Shown: positions 1 to 4,415 of the stretch, piece by piece
Layout: each line of letters begins with the position of its first letter
Numbering within the stretch: position 1 is the stretch's first letter
NCBI RefSeq assembly: GCF_032075065.1
Contig: NZ_DAMAZC010000219.1
Location: forward strand, 1 to 6,892
DNA: 6,892 nucleotides
Direction: 5' to 3'
DNA from: Atlantibacter sp032075065
GTDB lineage: Bacteria > Pseudomonadota > Gammaproteobacteria > Enterobacterales > Enterobacteriaceae
Made by a program: the position numbers and the translations under genes
The notes under the pieces: model-generated
Database searches by the model: none
What the model saw: the letters and a program-made list of their open reading frames with translations, nothing else
Told to the model about the DNA's origin: nothing

Positions 1-1284
1 GTCTTCATGCTCAATCAGGGTGATTACTCTCGCTCCATAATGCCATTCTCATCATTCTTTCAATTAAACATGCATGCAGAGAGTTATGTTTCTCACTTCG
101 CAATGAGAGATAATTTTCTTAGCCCCTTGAAGTTTTCCTACATAAGCTCTCATAACTTTGTACTTTATATCTATGCCCTGGTGACATCAATCTTTAGTAA
201 CGAGTTTAGCATTACGATCTATGCCGTTTTAATGAAAGTGTTAATTCTAACTTCGCTTTATATACTGCTATTGTCACTTTCAGAAAAGTTCGAAACAACT
301 TACAAAAAGCAAGTACTATTTATTTTTGCTTCATTACCCTTCTTAGCGTCGTCTAACATGGCGCTAGCATCTTCTCTGTATCAGGAACAGTTACTGTTAA
401 TCCTTGTTCCTGCGCTAATTACCACAATACTATATGACACAAAAACAGGCATCTATTCGTGCTTCTTCTTCGCCGCTGCAATCGCCACGCTCAAGAGTCA
501 ATTCTTCTATATGCCGCTGATAGTGATGGCTTTCTTCGCTATATACAGCAGGAAAAACATCAAGCTAAAATTTAGTTTGATGTTGCTTGCTCTGTCGTTT
601 GGGATTGTGGCCATTTTACTGACTCGTGGCACAACAAACCTTAATTCATATCACTCGACATATTACGGCGCGTATCTTTACAACTCCATATCACAAAAAG
701 AAAATCCTCATGGCGTTAATGATTTCTGCATCGGCGTGGATGCATGGGGAAACCGGTTTGATGAGAATAAAGGAATGGTAAGCACCGGCATTAAAGATAA
801 TTGTATTAAGGATGCAGAAAAGTCAAAATTCTCTGACGCTATTTTATACTATATTAAAAACCCTGTTGATTTTATTATGTTGCCTTTTTCTGAAAGCGTA
901 AAGCCTTTCATGGGGGAGGATTATTTTCACATGGATTACAATTATAAACTCATAGTAAATCAGAATAACATTTTCGGGAAACTAACTGAATTTAAAGATG
1001 CTCTTTTCGATAGGATAAGATTTCCAGCGCTTGTCCTGATGCTATTGGCAAGCATTGCATTCAGGAAAAGAAAAATTGCTGGCTCTTTGTTTGTTATTTC
1101 ATTTTTTGGAGTGACTCAGTTCTATATATCTTTCCTTGGTGAGGGGTATCGGGATCTTAACAAGCACCTTTCCGGAATGAATATTTGTTTCGACATGCTC
1201 ATTTACATAGTTACTATAAAATTAGTATATAGCGCTTTGGCGGTTATGAAGAAGAGGACTCAGATCCCTGCCAAAGCAATGTAA
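1..1284 (+). CDS. GtrC/YfdI-type GT-C membrane glycosyltransferase, 5'-truncated by window edge
   Basis: This is a polytopic inner-membrane protein, probably a serotype-converting transferase that moves a sugar from a polyprenyl-phosphate carrier onto O-antigen on the periplasmic side. Counting from the first ATG (position 7; 425 residues), hydrophobic segments lie at about 50-64, 70-90, 103-118, 126-142, 150-180, 188-206, 338-352, 357-374 and 392-413. A large soluble loop spans about 207-337. The fragment opens with a polar stretch, GDYSRS, resembling the acidic first-loop motif that follows TM1 in GT-C enzymes. Near the end is GEGYRDLNKHL, similar to late-loop motifs in this group. The frame is open to the window edge, no ribosome binding site precedes the ATG, and an N-terminal membrane helix is missing, so the true start is probably upstream. 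The AT-rich codons contrast with the GC-rich genes to the right, suggesting horizontal acquisition. The companions gtrA and gtrB, if present, would lie upstream. The membrane call is firm; the Gtr assignment is inference, and a Wzy-like polymerase is the main alternative. Confidence 0.6.
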   Translation, partial: VFMLNQGDYSRSIMPFSSFFQLNMHAESYVSHFAMRDNFLSPLKFSYISSHNFVLYIYALVTSIFSNEFSITIYAVLMKVLILTSLYILLLSLSEKFETTYKKQVLFIFASLPFLASSNMALASSLYQEQLLLILVPALITTILYDTKTGIYSCFFFAAAIATLKSQFFYMPLIVMAFFAIYSRKNIKLKFSLMLLALSFGIVAILLTRGTTNLNSYHSTYYGAYLYNSISQKENPHGVNDFCIGVDAWGNRFDENKGMVSTGIKDNCIKDAEKSKFSDAILYYIKNPVDFIMLPFSESVKPFMGEDYFHMDYNYKLIVNQNNIFGKLTEFKDALFDRIRFPALVLMLLASIAFRKRKIAGSLFVISFFGVTQFYISFLGEGYRDLNKHLSGMNICFDMLIYIVTIKLVYSALAVMKKRTQIPAKAM

Positions 1285-1296
1285 CCTTAAAACTGT

Positions 1297-1329
1297 CCTC
1301 TGGCTGAGGTTATCATTCAACGCCAGAGG
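1297..1329 (+). repeat. Inverted repeat after glycosyltransferase gene
   Basis: CCTCTGGC (1297-1304) is matched by its perfect reverse complement GCCAGAGG (1322-1329) across a 17-base loop. It starts 12 bases past the stop codon, so it could slow polymerase or protect the 3' end of the transcript. There is no T-run after it, so it is not a standard intrinsic terminator. Confidence 0.35.
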
Positions 1330-1462
1330 CGGAAAGGGGAACGTTGTTCTTTGCGGGTCAGGGCATTCAGCAGCAGTGGCAGATGAAATGGGATATGCTG
1401 TCGCCACGCTATACGACGCGATTCAAAGACCTGTTGGTTGTACGATAAAAGTGAAATTTATC

Positions 1463-1517
1463 TTAGGGGCAAAAAAGGGGCATAAAGCTATATAAAGGGC
1501 ATAAAAAGGGGCGCAAA
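1463..1517 (+). repeat. Cluster of four degenerate AAGGGGCATAAA-type direct repeats
   Basis: Four copies of a short unit (A-run, GGGG or GGG, C, then A/T-rich) occur within 55 bases. The G-runs begin at 1466, 1477, 1497 and 1508, so the copies fall into two pairs, each about 11 bases (one helical turn) apart, with about 20 bases between pairs. A further GGGG follows at 1541. Such phased repeats can be sites for a DNA-binding protein, for example integrase arm sites or regulator iterons, but low-complexity purine-rich DNA gives the same look. Function is unknown. Confidence 0.4.
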
Positions 1518-1697
1518 GAAGGTAAGTAACGGTATGTAGAGGGGTGTAATGATTTTTATTAAATAACTGATTAATAGAAATAAAAATAAGAAACAAGCGG
1601 TTAAGGATTAGTGTGTAGTACATTCAAATTGTATTGCGTTTTTTTATCAATCTGCTGGTTATCTTGCATAGTTGGCGTGACCGGTTGATTCAGGGAC

Positions 1698-1718
1698 GAT
1701 ACGGAGGGCCTCCGTATC
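1698..1718. repeat. Perfect 21-bp palindrome upstream of copper protein gene
   Basis: GATACGGAGG (1698-1707) and CCTCCGTATC (1709-1718) are exact reverse complements around a single central G. The site lies 141 bases before the copper storage protein start. The symmetry is typical of a dimeric regulator's operator. The bases do not match the CueR consensus I know (ACCTTCC with GGAAGGT), and no T-run follows, so it is not an intrinsic terminator. No convincing sigma-70 promoter was found next to it. Confidence 0.45.
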
Positions 1719-1859
1719 CGTTGCTTCAGTCGCATAGCGTTGCGTGGCGTGTATGGTACGGATTACGACGGCGATTGCCAGCAGGATTTCGCATCATGCC
1801 TGGCATAACCGCTGATTGTGTGCAGACTTAACAGTCCTAACCCACAACAGGAGAGAAAC

Positions 1860-2186
1860 ATGCAACACGATCTGAAAGCCTGTATCACCGCCTGTTACCA
1901 ATGCGCTGAAGCCTGTGACCACTGCGCGGCATCCTGCTTACAGGAGCCGGATATCGACATGATGCGCGGCTGCATTAGTCTGGATATGCAGTGCGCGGCG
2001 ATTTGCCGACTGGCCGCGCAGTTTATGACCCTCGAAAGCGAGCATGCGCGTCAGCTTTGCCAGGTATGCGCCGACGTATGCCAGGCCTGCGCTGAAGAGT
2101 GCGGTCAGCATCAGCACGACCACTGCCAGCACTGCGCGCAGGCCTGCCGCGAGTGCGCCGAGGCATGCAGAAGCATGGCGGCATAA
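1860..2186 (+). CDS. Cytosolic four-helix-bundle copper storage protein (Csp3 family)
   Basis: This 108-residue protein stores many Cu(I) ions inside a four-helix bundle by cysteine thiolates, buffering cytosolic copper. It has 19 cysteines: 8, 12, 15, 19, 22, 26; 38, 45, 49; 67, 70, 74, 77, 81; and 89, 92, 96, 99, 103. Most are in CxxC and CxxxC steps, which place them along one face of successive helices. Length and cysteine count match, from memory, the cytosolic Bacillus subtilis Csp3 (108 residues, 19 cysteines). There is no signal peptide or Tat motif, which separates it from the exported Csp1 type. His84, His86, His88 and His91 near the last helix could help copper enter. The ATG at 1860 is chosen because AGGAG (1849-1853) sits 6 bases before it; an in-frame GTG at 1818 would add a non-conserved tail and lacks a good site. 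It is the first GC-balanced gene right of the foreign-looking DNA. No copper pump or chaperone is adjacent in the window. Family assignment is strong; in-cell metal is inferred from family. Confidence 0.9.
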   Translation: MQHDLKACITACYQCAEACDHCAASCLQEPDIDMMRGCISLDMQCAAICRLAAQFMTLESEHARQLCQVCADVCQACAEECGQHQHDHCQHCAQACRECAEACRSMAA

Positions 2187-2204
2187 CGCGGGCGATCCGC
2201 ACAG

Positions 2205-2230
2205 GGCGCGCAGCATTGCGCGCCATTCGG
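2205..2230 (+). terminator. Probable weak terminator after copper storage gene
   Basis: GGCGCGCA (2205-2212) and TGCGCGCC (2217-2224) form a perfect 8-bp GC-rich stem with a 4-base GCAT loop, starting 18 bases past the stop codon. The following bases (ATTCGGTTATTTCTTC) are T-rich but interrupted, so termination may be inefficient. Confidence 0.45.
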
Positions 2231-2251
2231 TTATTTCTTCCCCTGTTACCC

Positions 2252-2280
2252 TTCGTTTAAGTATTCAAGCCGTTTATAAA
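2252..2280 (+). promoter_or_regulatory. Possible promoter for the lipoprotein gene
   Basis: A TATAAA -10-like hexamer lies at 2275-2280 in an AT-rich patch 32 bases before the lipoprotein start. The -35 at the ideal 17-base spacing is TTCGTT (2252-2257), a poor match. An overlapping TATGCT at 2282-2287 is an alternative -10. The call rests mainly on the -10 and on the hairpin that separates this gene from the previous one. Confidence 0.35.
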
Positions 2281-2311
2281 TTATGCTGCGCGCAAATCAA
2301 TCAGAGGTGAC

Positions 2312-2620
2312 ATGATGAAAAAATTACTCGCAGCGCTTGGATTCATTAGCCTTGCAGGATGCGCAACGGTCAACCCGCAGGCGGACCAGGTCGGTATTAT
2401 CAAAGGCAACAGCGCGTTCTCCGCGCAGTGCCAGTTTGTTGGTAATGTGGTGTCGCACCGCAATCCGATGGCCTTCCTGGATATGGCGGAATACCAGCAG
2501 CAGGTGAAAAACGATCTGCAAATGGAAGCATTAAAACTGGGCGCGGATTCGGTAGTGTTGCAAACGCTTGATGAGCGCGGCGGCACGGGCAGCGCGCTGA
2601 AGTGCGCGAAAACCAGCTGA
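2312..2620 (+). CDS. Small outer-membrane-type lipoprotein, RcsF/DUF4156-like
   Basis: This 102-residue protein is a predicted lipoprotein. A positively charged start (MMKK) and hydrophobic segment lead to the lipobox LAGC, with lipidated Cys17. The next residue is Ala, not Asp, so Lol sorting should send it to the outer membrane. The mature part is about 86 residues with two further cysteines, Cys40 and Cys98, which could form a disulfide in the periplasm. The stretch at about 66-83 (KNDLQMEALKLGADSVVL) matches the helix-then-strand pattern 'N..A..lGAn.v.v' of RcsF and DUF4156-type lipoproteins, and the residues before it read as a short 'CQFVGNV' strand. The fold assignment is by pattern only; no function is known to me. 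Shine-Dalgarno AGAGGTGA (2303-2310) lies very close to the first ATG (2312) and at better spacing for the adjacent in-frame ATG (2315), so translation may start at 2315, shortening the protein by one residue. It is flanked by its own probable promoter and a separate downstream promoter. Confidence 0.85.
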   Translation: MMKKLLAALGFISLAGCATVNPQADQVGIIKGNSAFSAQCQFVGNVVSHRNPMAFLDMAEYQQQVKNDLQMEALKLGADSVVLQTLDERGGTGSALKCAKTS

Positions 2621-2643
2621 TTAACCTCATTTTTCTCCCGTCG

Positions 2644-2654
2644 TCTACACTTAA
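2644..2654 (+). promoter_or_regulatory. Sigma-S (RpoS) type extended -10 promoter
   Basis: The sequence TCTACACTTAA matches every position of the published sigma-S consensus KCTAYRCTTAA, with the -10 hexamer TACACT at 2646-2651 and the diagnostic C at -13 (2645). The position 17 bases upstream has no recognisable -35, which is usual for sigma-S promoters. Transcription should begin near 2658, leaving a leader of about 23 bases before the small charged protein at 2681. This predicts induction in stationary phase or osmotic stress. Sigma-70 can also read such sites in part. Confidence 0.65.
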
Positions 2655-2680
2655 CTTACGACTGTTGATGGGAGAAAACG

Positions 2681-2878
2681 ATGTCTGATAAAACCAATTA
2701 TGAGCGTAATAAAGAGGGTGAAGTAAGCAAAGGGCTGCCCGAGGTCGCGCCGAATGCGGGTAACGCTTATGAAGAGGATGAACGTCAGGTGAAAGACGCG
2801 CCCAATAAGCAGGGGGAAATCCCCCGCAAGCGCGACGACAGCGAAGACGATGAAAAAGACCCGTTTAAAGCGCAATAA
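2681..2878 (+). CDS. Small, highly charged, probably disordered stress protein (unknown function)
   Basis: This 65-residue soluble protein has no domain that I recognise. It has 18 acidic and 12 basic residues, no Cys or Trp, a single Phe and many Asn, Gly and Pro, so it is almost certainly disordered in isolation. The end (residues 52-60, DDSEDDEKD) is an acidic block after a basic RKR (49-51). There is no signal peptide or membrane segment. The start is supported by GGGAG (2670-2674) with 6 bases to the ATG. A sigma-S-type promoter lies directly upstream and a strong hairpin terminator begins just after the stop, so it is a one-gene unit. Composition and promoter together resemble small hydrophilic general-stress proteins of enterobacteria, but that is inference. 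The neat signals on both sides argue that the short frame is a real gene. Confidence 0.8.
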   Translation: MSDKTNYERNKEGEVSKGLPEVAPNAGNAYEEDERQVKDAPNKQGEIPRKRDDSEDDEKDPFKAQ

Positions 2879-2912
2879 CAATCAGGCCCGATTATCGGGC
2901 CTGATTGTTTTT
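2879..2912 (+). terminator. Strong intrinsic terminator after the 65-residue protein gene
   Basis: CAATCAGGCCCGA (2879-2891) pairs perfectly over 13 bp with TCGGGCCTGATTG (2895-2907) around a 3-base loop TTA, followed by TTTTT (2908-2912). It starts at the base after the stop codon and isolates this gene from dbpA. Confidence 0.92.
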
Positions 2913-2921
2913 GACTGCGAA

Positions 2922-2950
2922 ATGACCGCGCCTCGCGAATCTGCTAGCAT
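2922..2950 (+). promoter_or_regulatory. Probable sigma-70 promoter of dbpA
   Basis: ATGACC (2922-2927, four of six matches to TTGACA) is 17 bases from TAGCAT (2945-2950, four of six matches to TATAAT). A TG at 2942-2943 makes it an extended -10. Predicted transcription start is about 2957, giving a leader of about 24 bases. It sits between the previous gene's terminator and dbpA, where a promoter must be if dbpA is transcribed on its own. Confidence 0.6.
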
Positions 2951-2968
2951 AGCGGCCCGCTTGAATTC

Positions 2969-2974
2969 AGAGAG
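2969..2974 (+). promoter_or_regulatory. Shine-Dalgarno that selects the GTG start of dbpA
   Basis: AGAGAG (2969-2974) touches the ATG at 2975 with no spacer, but lies 6 bases before the in-frame GTG at 2981. Only the GTG is at normal spacing. Confidence 0.6.
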
Positions 2975-2980
2975 ATGACC

Positions 2981-4354
2981 GTGACTGCCTTTTCAACCTT
3001 AAACGCTTTGCCTGCCGAACTGCTCGCTAACCTTAACGAGCTGGGCTACCACACCATGACCCCGGTCCAGGCGGCGGCGTTACCGGCCATTCTCGCGGGA
3101 AAAGACGTGCGCGCCCAGGCCAAAACCGGCAGCGGCAAGACGGCGGCGTTTGGTCTGGGCCTGCTCCAGCACATCGATGCCAGCCAGTTTATTACCCAGT
3201 CGCTGGTGCTGTGCCCGACGCGTGAGCTGGCGGATCAGGTGGCGAAAGAGCTGCGCCGCCTGGCGCGCTATCTGCCGAATATCAAAGTGCTGACGCTGTG
3301 CGGCGGCCAGCCGTTCGGAGCGCAGCGCGATTCATTACAACATGCCCCGCATATCATCGTCGCCACGCCGGGGCGTTTGCTCGATCATCTGGAAAAGGGC
3401 ACCGTGTCGCTGGAAGCGTTAAAAACGCTGGTGCTGGATGAAGCCGATCGTATGCTCGACATGGGATTTAGCGATGCCATTGACGATGTGATCCGCCATG
3501 CGCCAGCGCAGCGCCAGACGCTGCTTTTTTCCGCCACATGGCCGGAAACCATCGCCGCCATCAGCAGCCGCGTTCAGCGCAACGCCGAGCATATTGAAAT
3601 CGACAGCGTGGACGAACTGCCCGCCGTCGAGCAGCAGTTTTACGAAGCCTCGCGCCGCCAGAAAATCCCGCTATTGTTGAGCCTGCTGAGCAAGCATCAG
3701 CCTGCCTCCTGCGTGGTGTTCTGCAACACCAGGAAGGATTGTCAGGAGGTGTGCGACGCGCTGAATGAGCACAGCCAGAGCGCGCTGGCGCTGCATGGCG
3801 ATATGGAACAGCGCGACCGCGATCAGACGCTGGTGCGCTTTGCCAACGGCAGCAGCCGGGTGCTGGTGGCGACTGACGTCGCGGCACGCGGGCTGGATAT
3901 CAAGTCGCTGGAGATGGTGATCAACTATGAACTCTCCTGGGACCCGGAAGTGCACGTCCACCGCATTGGCCGTACCGCCCGTGCCGGGCAGAGCGGGCTG
4001 GCGGTGAGTCTGTGCGCGCCGGAAGAGGCGCAACGCGCGGCTATTCTGTCTGAAATGTTGGGCCTTTCCCTGGACTGGCGCGAGCCGGTGATCGGCAATA
4101 ACGTTAAACCGCTCGAAGCGGAAATGGCGACGCTGTGCATCGACGGCGGGAAAAAAGCCAAAATGCGTCCGGGGGATATTCTCGGCGCGCTGACCGGCGA
4201 TATGGGGCTGGATGGCGCGGACATCGGCAAGATCGACATGCATCCGATGCATGCCTACGTGGCGGTGCGCCAGTCGGTAGCCCGTCACGCCTGGAAGCAG
4301 CTCCAGCAGGGGAAAATCAAAGGTAAGTCCTGCAAAGTGCGCCTGCTGAAGTAA
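2981..4354 (+). CDS. dbpA: ATP-dependent RNA helicase DbpA (DEAD-box, 50S assembly)
   Basis: DbpA is a cytosolic DEAD-box helicase that acts in late 50S subunit assembly and is activated specifically by hairpin 92 of 23S rRNA. From the GTG start the protein is 457 residues, the same as E. coli DbpA. It shows the Q-motif region (about 20-35), Walker A AKTGSGKT (47-54), PTREL (79-83), TPGR (129-132), DEAD (153-156), SAT (184-186), VVFCNT (245-250), ATDVAARGLDI (297-307) and HRIGRTARAG (327-336). After these, about 378-457 is the DbpA RNA-binding domain (RRM-like), with the conserved run KAKMRPGDILGALTGD. All catalytic motifs are intact. The start at 2981 gives MTAFSTLN, which aligns with the E. 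coli N-terminus and fits the Shine-Dalgarno; an ATG at 2975 would add two residues. It is a single-gene unit, convergent with nifJ. In E. coli K-12, as I recall, the next gene is ttcA, which is absent here. Confidence 0.97.
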   Translation: MTAFSTLNALPAELLANLNELGYHTMTPVQAAALPAILAGKDVRAQAKTGSGKTAAFGLGLLQHIDASQFITQSLVLCPTRELADQVAKELRRLARYLPNIKVLTLCGGQPFGAQRDSLQHAPHIIVATPGRLLDHLEKGTVSLEALKTLVLDEADRMLDMGFSDAIDDVIRHAPAQRQTLLFSATWPETIAAISSRVQRNAEHIEIDSVDELPAVEQQFYEASRRQKIPLLLSLLSKHQPASCVVFCNTRKDCQEVCDALNEHSQSALALHGDMEQRDRDQTLVRFANGSSRVLVATDVAARGLDIKSLEMVINYELSWDPEVHVHRIGRTARAGQSGLAVSLCAPEEAQRAAILSEMLGLSLDWREPVIGNNVKPLEAEMATLCIDGGKKAKMRPGDILGALTGDMGLDGADIGKIDMHPMHAYVAVRQSVARHAWKQLQQGKIKGKSCKVRLLK

Positions 4355-4366
4355 CTTTCGCCAGAT

Positions 4367-4400
4367 AAAAAAATCCCCGTTCAAAAAAGCGGGGATTTTT
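4367..4400. terminator. Bidirectional intrinsic terminator between dbpA and nifJ
   Basis: AAAAATCCCCG (4369-4379) pairs perfectly with CGGGGATTTTT (4390-4400) around a 10-base loop. The + strand ends in TTTTT (4396-4400), and the A-run 4367-4373 supplies a T-run for the minus strand. The hairpin therefore serves both dbpA, whose stop is 12 bases away, and the minus-strand nifJ, whose stop is 15 bases away. Confidence 0.92.
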
Positions 4401-4415
4401 GTTTATAACGCCAAC

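Larger units (their letters stand above)
1285..1859. other. Gene-free junction between AT-rich foreign gene and resident genes
   Basis: I see no supportable gene in these 575 bases. In order they hold: an imperfect hairpin just after the glycosyltransferase stop; a 46-codon open stretch without a start codon (1308-1448) of moderate GC; a cluster of G-run repeats (1463-1517); a very AT-rich stretch (about 1545-1640); and a GC-balanced stretch from about 1640 containing a 21-bp palindrome (1698-1718) and the leader of the copper protein gene. The alternating composition suggests a patchwork, as at the edge of an island or decayed prophage. The short reading frames here on both strands have no protein-like features or ribosome binding sites and are not called. 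No tRNA gene is visible that could serve as an integration site. Confidence 0.6.

Noticed and set aside
1222..1623. Two minus-strand short frames in the junction (1222-1407 and 1423-1623)
   Set aside because: One overlaps the end of the glycosyltransferase gene and the other spans low-complexity AT-rich DNA and the G-run repeats. Neither has a ribosome site or recognisable sequence.
1636..1653. T-run GCGTTTTTTTATCAAT resembling the lambda att core
   Set aside because: Only a loose match to GCTTTTTTATACTAA, dominated by the T-run, with no integrase or second copy in the window.
1796..1806. 11-bp palindrome ATGCC-T-GGCAT before the copper gene
   Set aside because: Too short to separate from chance, with no promoter aligned to it.
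1634..1831. 65-codon open frame ahead of the copper gene
   Set aside because: No Shine-Dalgarno, starts in a T-run, runs through the palindrome and overlaps the leader of the copper gene. Residue content is not protein-like.
1818..1859. Longer copper storage protein starting at an in-frame GTG at 1818
   Set aside because: The added 14 residues have no family counterpart, and the good AGGAG site points to the ATG at 1860.
1938..2216. 92-codon open frame antisense to the copper gene
   Set aside because: Mirror image of the repetitive cysteine codons (TGC read as GCA). No independent support.
3671..4384. 237-codon open frame antisense to dbpA
   Set aside because: It lies opposite an intact dbpA in GC-rich DNA, where long antisense frames arise from codon bias. 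It has low-complexity His/Arg/Ala-rich content and no ribosome site.
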